A stretch of DNA of 64,000 nucleotides from Thermomucor indicae-seudaticae (lineage: Eukaryota > Mucoromycota > Mucoromycetes > Mucorales > Lichtheimiaceae). How positions within the stretch are numbered: position 1 is the stretch's first letter; each line of letters begins with the position of its first letter. The DNA is taken from contig JSYX01000004.1 in the NCBI GenBank assembly GCA_000787465.1, forward strand, positions 1-64,000, in the 5' to 3' direction. The notes beneath the pieces were generated by a model that searched no databases, had not been told where the DNA came from, and saw only the letters and a list, made by a program, of their open reading frames with translations. Both the position numbers and the translations under genes were made by a program. Positions 35,001 through 49,830 of this stretch are shown here, in pieces.

Positions 35001-35620
35001 TGCACTTTATTCATGTGTTTGTTTGTTTTCTTACTTTGCGCAGTTTACTGCGGATCTCTTCGATATTTGCATAGAATATGAACCGCCAGAGTCGATCTTC
35101 GATATGATGAGAAGTCGCATATAGCAGATCTTCCATCAAGATTCGACGGTAGACATCTTGAAGGCTATATATAGAGCAGCCGCATAAGTCAGGAATAAAC
35201 CCCTCGTACTGCTCTCCCTCTCTATAATCTTTACCTCTTTCGAATGTATCGGATTTCGTCCTCTGTCGCTGAAATTTGCTGCGAAGCTGCCATACTAGCA
35301 CGCCGTCCCTGCTCTTTACTTGGCATATTGGCATAGTTTATCTTGAGTTGAGTCTGTAATTCGCTAAGCTGTCGCTCGAGCGCTGACGCCTCGCTTTGAA
35401 GGGTTGTCAGTTTGGCTGGTAGCAAATTAGTTTATTATTCCTACCTTGTTAAATCGTGAAGATTAAGACGTTGCTGCGGCTGAAGCGACTCATCAGAAAG
35501 CTCCTTTTCTTTTGCTTGTTGCTTTTTTCTGTTACGTGGACGCTTTCTACGGCGACGCTTTTGCTGTTGCGATTGCGCTTTTAGGTCTGGGCGAGAAACT
35601 GGACTAGGCGATCTTTGCAT
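32048..35620 (-). CDS. SMG6/EST1-like protein with PIN nuclease domain (nonsense-mediated decay)
   Basis: A multi-exon gene runs from the ATG at 35620. The N-terminus is basic (QQQKRRRRKRPRNRKK). The 14-3-3-like and helical EST1 region follows, with YICMGDIARYR, an Ala-rich TPR-like helix and GKPYSQLALVAL. A second helical block holds PVSEDILLLGMVPLARFH. The C-terminal PIN domain has TVVVDVTAFLDGL, then a strand running from EVVVPLE into LDYHKKGSQHMNMQARESIRYL. A long acidic serine-rich insertion separates this from LVLVTNDEDLAWWTEMFGD. Acidic residues at the usual PIN positions (DVTAFLD, NDEDLA) suggest an active nuclease like SMG6, which cuts mRNA at premature stops. About ten short introns are implied, and I did not fix each border. 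Same-strand spacing to the ubiquitin protease is 226 bases. Confidence 0.87.
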
Positions 35621-35846
35621 TTTTCACGAAATTCCATTATCAGAGCAATCGAGAAAACAGACTAGTCAATGCTCGCAAAGATAGCTGAAATCGTTTAACT
35701 TTATAATTGCTGCAGGATGTGTTATAGAATTTCAAATCAACAGTGATTGCATTAGGAGAAAAATGCTCCGTATAAAGGATGTCGGAACTTTCGACAGTTC
35801 AGAAAGTCTACGAGGGATGAATTTTTTCGAGCAAAGAAAAAACTTT

Positions 35847-39887
<4,041 letters not shown>

Positions 39888-40331
39888 TTCGACTATACGT
39901 TTCCTTTTATTCGGTGATTCCGATCCCCGGTTTTTACGCTTTGCAATCACCTCCACTTTGCCGTATTTTAAAGGGCGTTTACGGAAGGAAAAAGAAATGA
40001 AGAAAAAGAGAAAAGACTGAAAACAGAGGAAAGAACTGAACGAAGAGATCAGGACTTACGAATGCCGATGCGGAAGTGACTTTTTTTCTGTGTCACATAC
40101 ACGAACTCACATACACTGGCAGAACAGCGGAGAGATCGTTGGATTTGTAACTACTCATTTCATGATCTGCATTTGTAGCGTATCTACTTTACTAGAGTCT
40201 CTTATCTGGATAACTGTAAACAATTGTTTTCTATAATATCGATTCTTATTTCATGTGGAGATACCCTTGATATAGTGCTGACTACGCGTAGACAGCGAAG
40301 AAGATCGACCTGGAAATTATCTGTCTGGGAT

Positions 40332-40930
40332 TTAACAACTGGTCAATGCTGCTCCAGAAGATGCACTCAGTGCCACGACTTTCTGCAAAAGAAGCTTTCT
40401 TGACGTCACCTGCAGCGGATCGGGTGTCTCAGGCGCGTTGGTTTCCAATAACGAAGTGCCTGAGCGTTTCGAGGACGGGACCAGAGTTGATGTGTACCGT
40501 TCTGACCTCGTTGCCTCGTTATCGTTGGCTGTGTTGACCAACGGAACTGGTATTTTCCCGTGCTTATCAACGAGGCTTTTTGCCGGGATGGCACTTTGAG
40601 TCAAGATAGAATCAGTCGATATATTCTGTCCTTGCTGGGCATATTATGGCAACAGTGTATGAAGTATTGCCGACAGTTCGTCCGTGACAGTCGTTGCCGC
40701 CTGATCAACGTGCTTGAGGGTATTCGTTCTTTGATCTTCTGTGAACTTCTTGTTGAGGATCCGTTTAAGTGGGACCTGGGACGAGCTTGTTCGATTTTCT
40801 TCAGGGTTCTGTGGCTCTAGCAATATTGACTTAGGCTCCCTTCTCATCATATCGTCAAAGCGTTCTGGGACAAATGTCCGTCACTGTTCACCGCAATTGT
40901 TCGAGGTATCAAATCGCGAATCAATTTCAC
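40332..40930 (-). pseudogene. Possible broken protein gene, unknown family
   Basis: On the minus strand one reading frame continues for about 195 codons, interrupted only by a TGA near 40882 and a TAA near 40644. The polar, protein-like segments include ERFDDMMRREPKS, VPLKRILNKKFTEDQR and RYTSTLVPSSKRS. A third stop lies just upstream of the first segment. The stops do not sit at good splice sites. This looks like a decayed gene, but no family was recognised, and a chance open frame is not excluded. Confidence 0.4.
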
Positions 40931-42107
40931 GGGTTATTTAGATGCCGTTCTCTTAAGTGCTTCTAACGTTTGTGGTTAGATTATGGATAGCTCCCGCTTT
41001 GATTTGTTTCGAAGTTTCTTTTCCGGAGGACGGACTGCGTGCTGTGGAAGGGGCAGTTTGATACGTGTATAGTTTCGTGGTTCGTGAATTCGATTCGCAA
41101 TCCGTACAGATTCGTTAGTCAATCTATGACCTTCGATACCGGAGTTGTCATATCAAATAGCATGCCATAGCAGGATATCACCGTGCCGCAAGATATGACG
41201 TGCCCGGAACATGTTCATAGTTGGCGTATCACGGCAAGAATAGAGCTGCCAAATAATTATTTGTCCCCATCCTAATGCCTTTTTCATCGTCTTCGATATC
41301 CTGGTACATCCGAGAGAAGCGTCAACGCTTTTGGCCAAACTATATTGAAAGAATTCTCAGTACTCTTCGATAGATGCTGGCCTTTGGGGATTTTCCCTAT
41401 GATGAAAAACCAAGTAAGTGCTGCGAAAGATAGATGGCTTCGGTCAGTCTCGGTGACCGTTTGGACGGCAATAGATCGAGAAGAAGCTTTCTATCTCGCT
41501 GACTCCTCGGACGTTCGTCCAAATTGTCGGTTTCGTTTCCAAGCGAATGCAGGAAAGATTAAGTGCTGGGCGCACAAGAGGGTGATAGTTGGGAAATATA
41601 TTCTGCCCAGCTATGCTATTCTTCTACTATTACATTTGTTGCCTTATGCCTATTTACTCTTTAGTTACATACTGCTTGCCAATAGTGAAAAGCGCATTCA
41701 TACACCACATGGTGCGTCACATTCAATCAATGTCTCGACATACATATACGACCCTTGACGCTGCGACCTAGCCGCGGATCGCGCCGTTTACTAAGCATCA
41801 GTGAAAGAAATCAGGGGTGCGGGCCGGGAAAGCCTTTGTTCACGCCTATGGTTCGAAAGGGATCCGCGGAACAGCTTCACAGAGTCTCTGCATTTATCTG
41901 TTCACTCTTTGGGTGGGCGTACCGGCGCCATCTGTGTCCCAAGAGGAAGGTACTTTGCTTGACGAAATAATAACGCATTTACGCGCTATTTGCGGAAGTA
42001 TTGGCCGGTCGAACATGATCGACGGTTGGTGCCCACAGTCAATCTGGAGGGCGGAGGGGAGAAATGGAGGCAGATCCCGACTCCGCACCCGGGAATCCCG
42101 CATAACA

Positions 42108-42115
42108 TATAAAAG
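42108..42115 (+). promoter_or_regulatory. TATA box of the fructose-1,6-bisphosphatase gene
   Basis: TATAAAAG lies 76 bases before the ATG. About 55 bases upstream is gcggaggggag, which contains GCGGAG. It matches the CreA/Mig1 glucose-repressor consensus SYGGRG, as would suit a gluconeogenic gene (inference). Confidence 0.6.
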
Positions 42116-42190
42116 TATCACGTTGCTTTCAAAAAGGCGCTTCATTTCCCTTTTCCCCTATTTTTCGCACGCTTCGAAAACACTCAAGAA

Positions 42191-43644
42191 ATGGCTGATA
42201 CCAAGTTTGACGAAATCAAGGTTGGCCGTGGTACCGACCTTGTTACTCTTACGCGTTGGGTTATTGCTCAACAGCAGGTATGAATGGGTCAATGGACGGG
42301 TGGATTCGGCTCTATAACACACATATATATACAGCATGTTCCGGAAGCAACTGGTGACCTGACGCTTCTATTGACTTCCATTCAATTCGGCTGCAAGTTT
42401 GTCGCTTCCAAGGTGAAGCAAGCCGGTCTGATCAACTTGTAAGACGGAGAAAGGGCTTTCCTGCAAAGAGAAGTCTAATTTATGCGTTGTGAATAAAATA
42501 GGTTGGGTCTGACCGGAACGGCTAATGTGCAAGGTGAAGATGTCAAGAAGCTCGACGTGCTTGCAAACGATATTTTCCGCAACGCATTGATCGCATCCGG
42601 CAAAGCTTGTATCTTGGTATCAGAGGAGGACGAAAATGCAATGGTGATTCAGGACCACAGTCAACGTGGCAAGTACATTGTCACCTTCGATCCTTTGGAT
42701 GGTTCCTCCAACATCGACTGCGGTGTGACCATTGGTACAATCTTTGGTATCTTCAAAGTGGTTCGTAGCAAAAGAATCTTGGTTGGTTGGGCTCTGCTAA
42801 TATCGTCGGCGGCGGCTACTTAGAACGACCCCGAGAATCCCAGTGTAAAGGATTTGCTCCGCAGTGGACGCGATCTCATTGCTGCTGGATATTGCATGTA
42901 TGGTAAGTCCCAAATGTGCTCTGTTAGTATGTGTGCCAGACAGACTGATGGGGTGTGTTAGGATCATACTGTGAAATGATTTTGGTAAGCGGCTCGTGAA
43001 ATCGGATTTTTTTACTGCTTTCACATGGGCACTCAAACGAAATGACGTTCCGGCGTGTTTTTCCGATAGTCCGTTGGCAATGGTGTCCATGGATTTACGC
43101 TAGATCCTGCTATCGGAGAATTCATCATGACGCATCCAGACGTAAGTTATGATGATCCGCCAGGTGTTATAATCGGTTTGTGGCTAAAGTGGCAGTAGAT
43201 TAAATTGCCGCCACGCGGAAAAATCTATTCCATTAACGAGGGTAACTACAAGTATTTCGATGAGCCTTCTAAGAAATATGTGGACGCCGTCAAGCAAAAA
43301 TACAGTGCTCGTTATGTTGGTTCAATGGTCTCCGATATTCACCGAACCCTTTTATACGGTAAGTCACACCAAGGGATGGGATATTTATGCGTTCTGCAAT
43401 CTTATCGGCCAAAATAGGTGGCATCTTTGGCTATCCAGCAGACGCCAAGTCCAAGCGTGGTAAATTGAGAATCCTATATGAAGTATTCCCAATGTCATAC
43501 TTGATCGAGCAAGCCGGTGGCAAAGCTTCGACTGGTACTATGAATGCTTTGGACCTTGTACCTGAGCACATCCACGATCGGTCAGGTGTCTGGCTTGGAT
43601 CAAAGGAAGACGTGGAAGAGCTCGAATCTTACTATAAACAGTAA
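42191..43644 (+). CDS. FBP1: Fructose-1,6-bisphosphatase
   Basis: Eight exons encode about 340 residues. Exon 1 is [20 protein letters not shown], and exon 3 contains [10 protein letters not shown] and [15 protein letters not shown], the metal- and phosphate-binding signature. Later exons supply GSYCEMIL, the [13 protein letters not shown] strand, [22 protein letters not shown] with its AMP/substrate-site residues, and the active-site region [20 protein letters not shown]. The enzyme removes the 1-phosphate of fructose-1,6-bisphosphate in gluconeogenesis. One exon (42962-42984) is just 23 bases. The donor of intron 3 may be at 42758 or 42761, a one-codon difference. The gene appears intact. 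Confidence 0.94.
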
Positions 43645-44349
43645 GCAGCTTCTTTACTCCACCGTCGTCCTATCTCCCTTCGTCAACCATCCTCCCCTCT
43701 ACTTCCCGGTAATCAACTGCCATTACATTGTAATTTCTGCCGTGAAAAGATATTAAACTTTTTCCTGTTGTACAAGAGTCTTTGCTTTGCTTCAGACAAT
43801 GGAATAATGTTGTTTAATTGGTTGGATATGCAGAAGAATGTTTATGCACTTAGTTGTTTACAAATGCTTAACGGGACGTACCATACCACATCTTCAACGT
43901 CCAACGAGGATATTTGAAGTCCAGTATTGTCAATTGCATGAAAGGGGGGTGGTGATTGGTGGAATGAATCTTATTGATCAAACCATTTACAGCACCAAAT
44001 ATCCCAAGCTATGTTTTTAATTACGAGCCTTCTCATTATTCCGCATGAAAGGCACTTGAGTCAAGGGGGAAAGAAGAAGACGCATTTGAGAGGCAAATTT
44101 GTTCCTTTTTTGATACCGGCGCAGCTGGTACATCGAACATGCAACATCTAACCTTTTTACCAGTGACCACACTTCTCCGCAAAACCCGCATTCGGTCAGC
44201 CCGTCCTTCCTCTTACTTTCTTCCCGTTTTCCGTTCTTTAACCATTTCCTTTCGTCCCTCCCATATCACACGCAAAAACGCGTAGCGAGATTTCTTTGCA
44301 TCCGAGCTGTTTCAGTTGACCATTCTGCGCGTCTTCTTTTCCCATTTGG
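43645..44349. other. Intergenic region, nothing recognised
   Basis: A pyrimidine-rich stretch before 44350 looks like the promoter and leader of the Kelch-kinase gene. No gene was seen. Confidence 0.4.
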
Positions 44350-47300
44350 ATGTTTTGTTTCCAGTCATATTTCTTCCTATTCGTATTATTCCAATTCTGG
44401 GCCTGGACAACGCGAGCACAGACTGATTCACCTCTTGGCACCAAACAGTCCGGCGTACAATGGCGGGCTGGTCACGTTGCTGGTAATTTTGTTTTATCTC
44501 GTGTGCTTATGTATGCATATCCGATATCTGACTGGCGATCTGGATATCCATATTAGCCTACATTGACCCGTATATGGTAGTCTATGGTGGAACGGAAGAC
44601 CCATCTGCTGATGCAAATAGCGATAGTCTTGTTGGTTCTGCAGGCTTATGGGTTTGGAACTCCAAGGAACCTGCATGGTATCACCCGCAAGTCCGTTCCG
44701 ACAGTGGTGCACAACCGCCGCAGGTCTTTTTCGGCGCTTCAGAACTACCAAGCCCCGGTCAGATGTTGGCTGTCGTAAGCAATACAAGTGGTGGAAATAT
44801 GTTACAGAAGCTTGACACGAACACTTGGAGTTGGAGCTTTCCCACAGCCAGTAAGTGAGATTGTCCCCTTTATGAGAACGAACATTTATTTTTATCTTTT
44901 GTCATGTACCTGTATAATAGGTTTGGCCCCCGACCCTATCATAGGCTTTGCTCTGGCATGCGTCAATAATACGCTGTTTACTTATGGGGGAATGACAGCT
45001 ACTGCAACTGGACACCCAAGTCCAGGCGCAGTACAGAATAATCTCTATCGTTTGGATGCCAATGCCTATCAATGGAGCTCAGGGTCCAACGGGCTTGGAA
45101 TCACTGATCACGCCATGTGTTACGTACCACGCTGCAATTGCCTCTTGAGTTTCGGTGGCACAACAACTGGATCGCGCACAAGCCCGGTGAATGTAAGCAC
45201 ATCTAATAATAACAACCGCTGGAAGCATACTAAGCAAAGCGCATCCGGGATCTACTAGACAGTCTTAAAATATGATCTTGGGACCTTTAGCTGGGATCTT
45301 CAGGTTGCTGTCCAAACTGACAATAATGCCGCTCCAGGTGCACGTAGGCTTCACACAGCAACTTGTTTAGATGACAAAATGATTATCTTTGGAGGCGGCA
45401 CCACTCAGCCATTTGATTCAGACGTTTGGATCTTGGATGTTTCCAGTTATCCGACACTTAGGTGGCGCAAGGCATCCATGAGCAATCTGGGTGACGCCCC
45501 TAATCCTCGTATGGGTACCTACTTATAGAAGGATTGCATTGTGACAACGTAACTTGGCCTTTTACTTACTTTGTAAGCTTGGCAGGTCATACCGCAGTAC
45601 TCGACAGCGCAACGCAGAAGATTTATATATTTGGAGGATGGGGAATTGGATCGACAAACGACACAAACGTCTATGTTCTTGATACTGCGAACTGGGTTTG
45701 GTCACGCATTGCTCCTGTACCAGCATCTTCCACGACTTCGTCCACTGGCAACGACTCAACCGGCCCCGCCACGTCGATACCGTCTGCCAATGGAGACAAC
45801 AAGCTAGGCGTTATTATAGGTGCGTCTATAGGAGGAGCTCTTGCGCTTGCCATTGCAGCAGGCGTCCTGGCCTGCTTATTGATCCGACGTCGCAGACATC
45901 GTCGGAATAGCGTCAGCGAAAAGCATCTGGATGGCGCAGTAGACAGGTCACGTAAAACGAATTCCAAAGTATACTATGGAAACAATGCAGGAGAGTGGCA
46001 TGAGGAGCTTTCGCGGTTCGACGAGCCGAGGTTCTCAATGACGACAGAGAATCTACTGTATACGCCAGGCCGTCGATCTATGGCGAGCGTAGGCGGATTG
46101 CTCGACAGTGCCGGTAACAGCACTGTCAGAATGATGGTACCTTCTTTGACTCTGGATGAGCTTCATACCGTGACAACGCGAAGTCATGATACGCCTCGGA
46201 CAAGCGAAATTGCAGTTTACGAGAATGGTCTACGTGGATTCCAGACGCCCAATGAAATCACGACCCAGAAACCTAACGAGATATCGAAACGTATACAGCG
46301 ACATCTGCCGGCAGATGTAAGCCATTATCATGTCTCACCGGAGAGCCCGACCGAATCCAGTGTACCTCACAGCAGCAGTATGGACGTATTGCGAAGCGTC
46401 AAGTCTGAACAAAGCAGTATGAGAAACAGTAGTTTGGTGGCCAACGCAGGTGGTCCAGCGTCTGGTGTGGCTATCAATCACCACCAAGCCTACCGGCAGC
46501 AGCAGCCCCGCATGACAAGTGTAGACGAGGAGCAAGAAAATTGCACGCTCCCCAGTTCATTCATTAAGGATAACTCGGCTCCTATGCGATATCTGGAAGG
46601 TGACAGTAAACAGTTTAGCATGTCGACGGCCAGCGATCCCCTGTCGCCCTATCACAAAGCCGACAAGCAGTCTTCTGTTGCCTTTATACATCACCAATAC
46701 CCATCTTCATCCATGAGCACCGTGCCGACCGCTAGTCCCATCCCATCACATCACTACTGGACAGCTCCTCACCAGGCCAGACCAGTTGCCTATGACGCTA
46801 TCAGTCCACTGGAAATGCTTGCGACTTTAGGACGTTTACATCATCCTTCCTCCGACGAAGCGGAAAACAACAACAATCTGGACACAGCCTCTTCCTCCAC
46901 ATCGGCTTCCTCTGCTTCTCCTTTGCCTGGAGAATCCGTTACCGCAACAGCAACAGCTACGGCGGCCCAATCCCTCGCTGACATCTTGCCGCGTCGCTAT
47001 CATCCTGAGCCAAACCGGCGTGCTTTTGTAGGTTCGAGCAATACCGTCATTTTTGTGACGCTCGACGACAACCGTCCTATTGCCATCAAAGCGTTCGGCC
47101 GTCGTGAGGCGTGGGAAAGAGAATGCCGGACGTTGATCAAGCTGCGTTCTGAGCGCGTTGTGAGTTTACTGGAAGTCTTGACGATACAGGGCGAGCAGCG
47201 CAACAAAGCCCGAGAGCAGCAGCAGCGGAGGTATAGTTTGCAAGATGCTGCAGATATCATGCGCAAAGGATTTGATAGCCATCATAATGAGGAGGAAGAA

Positions 47301-48184
47301 GATGGAATCAAGTATGCAGCAGTCATGGAGCGCTTGGATGAAACCCTTGCTTCGTTTATTCGCAAACTACGCTCGGTACCTGATAGCAAGAAGAGAAAGC
47401 AGCAGATACGTATCGCAGCACGCGCAATCACTGAATGCCTTAAATGGTGTCATTCAAAAGGTGGGGAAACAGCAGCTAATTAGGAAGGTCTTTGCTAAAC
47501 CAGCGTCCATTCTTATCGTAGGCGTGGCATTCTGTGATTTGAAGCCAAGCAATATCATGCGTGCCTTTGTCCAGGACAACAATGATCATGAATGGAAACT
47601 GATTGACTTTGAAGCAAGTCGGACCATCGACCAAGAGTGTGTAGGCGTCATTACACCTCGCTATTGTCCTCCGGAAGTGGCACGGGCAACAACCTATGGC
47701 CTGGAAGGAGCCAATGGCGTAGTTGCCACGGCTAGCGTAGACATGTGGTCCTTGGGTTGTGTCATCTATGTAAGTACAGGGCAAGGAAAGGAGGACCATC
47801 ATGGGCATGTCTCTTTTTTTTCTGAACCAGACTCTTTCTATGAAGGAACTCGAGACTACACAACCGCTTTTTGCACGCAGCATCAATGATGAGATCGTTC
47901 TTCACTTTGTATCGCATCCATCTCCATTGACACCTATTCTCAAGAACGGCATCCGTTGGAATGACCAAAAGGAACTAGAGATCCCCCACCTTGATCAACA
48001 GGTCACTGATCCAGAAGCAAGGCAGATAATCAAAATGCTCCTTAGTCGGGATCCTTTGAAACGTGGCACCGCATCCGGGATTCTGGTAAGTGAAGTAGCA
48101 TGTATCATGCGGTATAATGTCCTGTATACTAAGCACAGCTCTTGTTACATATAGAATCACCCTTATTTTGCTACCACTAGCTAG
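44350..48184 (+). CDS. Receptor-like membrane protein: extracellular Kelch repeats, one TM helix, cytosolic atypical kinase
   Basis: Eight exons (44350-44482, 44557-44850, 44921-45192, 45259-45514, 45586-47460, 47522-47769, 47846-48085, 48155-48184) join to 1115 residues. Residues 1-25 are a signal peptide (FFLFVLFQFWAW). Residues about 40-370 hold Kelch-type blades: VVYGGTED, LFTYGGMTA, LLSFGGTT, MIIFGGGTTQ, IYIFGGWG. A Ser/Thr-rich stalk precedes a TM helix at about 392-418, followed by RRRRHRR as stop-transfer. A long disordered part leads to a kinase fold from about residue 795: PIAIKAFGRREAWERE (Lys), an insertion, FCDLKPSNIM in place of HRDLKPxN, LIDFEASR in place of DFG, CPPEVA and DMWSLGCVIYELE. 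The glycine loop is degenerate. The last two introns have consistent frames. The acceptor before 47846 could instead be 15 bases earlier. Confidence 0.85.
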
Positions 48185-48380
48185 ACGCACATAACATTTC
48201 GTTTCTTGTACATACTGACATTATGTGGCTGTAATATGTAATTCTACTTTTTCATCACCAAGACTGATACAGTGCTCAGCGGTGTTGTCTTTCGTGCCCG
48301 TGTAACTTCCACAAAAGGAAGCATAGAGAAAACAAAAAAAGAAAACCCGTAAGTCTTCCCTCTTGAAATTGAATGAAAGC

Positions 48381-49396
48381 ATGAGTTCGGATGCAATGAA
48401 TCGCACTGCATTAATAATGGGCGCTACGGGCAAGTTTGTGTTTGAGAGATTCTTGTGCAGGGTTGGCTGACATTGACGAACCGTGCGTCGCCCATTAGGT
48501 GCCGTTGGAAAAGCCGTGCTGAAAGAGGTCTTAAAGAACGGTAACTATGAACGTGTAGTCACCGTCGGTCGCCGTGAAGCAAAGCTGGATGACGATAGCA
48601 TCCCACAAGAAAAACTGGTGAGTTGCAGAAACTCGCATGTGTATACGTACAAAGGCTGTATGACGACTTATAGGCACCACTGGAGGACAGGTCCAAAAGA
48701 TTGTGGACTATGAAAACTTGGAAGCTCACAGAGAAGCATTTAGAAAAGTCGAGTAAGTGCTGGTTTCATTGAGCAATCCAAGAGGTGGTAGAGACTAAAC
48801 AAAGGACAGCGACGTTTATTGCTGCCTTGGCACAACCCGCGCTGATGCTGGAAGCGCAGAGGCTTTCAAACGCATCGATCAAGGCTACGTGCTAAAGGCC
48901 GCCAAACTGATTGCCGAAGAAAACAAGCCTACGACAGGACCGTCTTGGCTGAGCCCTGTCCACTTTTTATATTGCTCTTCAATGGTAAATGCTTCTTTTT
49001 TTAGCATTTTGAGTGATGGACGCTGCTAGCGACCTGCCTTTTCTCTGATGCTTCATTTAGGGTGCCAACAAGAACTCGCTTTTCCTCTATCCACAAAGCA
49101 AAGGGCAAACGGAAGAAGGAATTGCCAAGGCTGGATTTCAACGCGTGTCCATCTTCCGTCCCGGTTATCTGGAACTCGAAGAACCTCGTCCTCGACCACG
49201 TCTTGGTGAGAACGTGTTTGGTTCTATTATTTCGCCAGTGAACCGGCTCTTCAATCTTCACCTTGCCGCGCCCGTCATGCGTGTAGCGCACGCCATGCGG
49301 AAAGCAGCCATGGAAGCGAAGCCGGTGCCGTCTGATGCAAAGGAGAGCGTTGTGGACATCTTTAGCAATGCAGATATCGATGATATGTGGGCTTAA
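48381..49396 (+). CDS. FMP52: FMP52-like NAD(P)-binding protein
   Basis: Five exons (48381-48429, 48499-48617, 48691-48752, 48810-48984, 49061-49396) give 246 residues. RTALIMGATGAVGKAVLKEVL is the Rossmann dinucleotide motif, split by intron 1. VTVGRR follows. Then come DVYCCLGTTRADAGSAEAF and YCSSMGANKNSLFLYPQSKG, with a Ser and a Tyr-Pro-x-Ser-Lys motif where short-chain dehydrogenase relatives keep catalytic residues, and VSIFRPGYL. The family (yeast Fmp52, human HTATIP2/TIP30) is an atypical short-chain dehydrogenase fold. In fungi it is linked to the mitochondrial outer membrane. The first intron begins with GC (gcaagt). Confidence 0.88.
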
Positions 49397-49830
49397 ACTA
49401 GTTAGTTTTGTGTTTTACCGTTCACATAACCGACATGACATCAATTGATTAAACGTGACAGCATACATACCTCCTCCCTACTAACAAGCGCTCCCTCTTT
49501 GTATGTGAAAAAGCAGTGGTGGCGGATGTACTCTTACAAAGAAGGAATCATTAGATGGCGCTTATCAAGGCAGGAGAAATAACGGAGAGATGAGAGGGGA
49601 AGTCGGATTGACATGATTAGCGAGAGTGCTCAGTTTGTATGCTATGTACCTTGTGAAGGTGGCTGTACAGTAGACAGGGAAAAACGGTAGGGTGATAGGG
49701 GACATGCAAGAAGGAAGAAGGAGCTAGGAAGAAGGAGTTCGTTACTGACAAGAGATAAATCGTACTGACTTTCTTCTTCTTTCACCAGAGCTCTTTTCCA
49801 CTTGTTCTACAACAGCCACACCTAGTAATC

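Larger units (their letters stand above)
39888..42190. other. Gene-poor region with a degenerate reading frame and the FBP promoter
   Basis: Apart from the broken frame at 40332-40930, no gene is supported. The right end holds the TATA box of the fructose-bisphosphatase gene. Confidence 0.4.
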
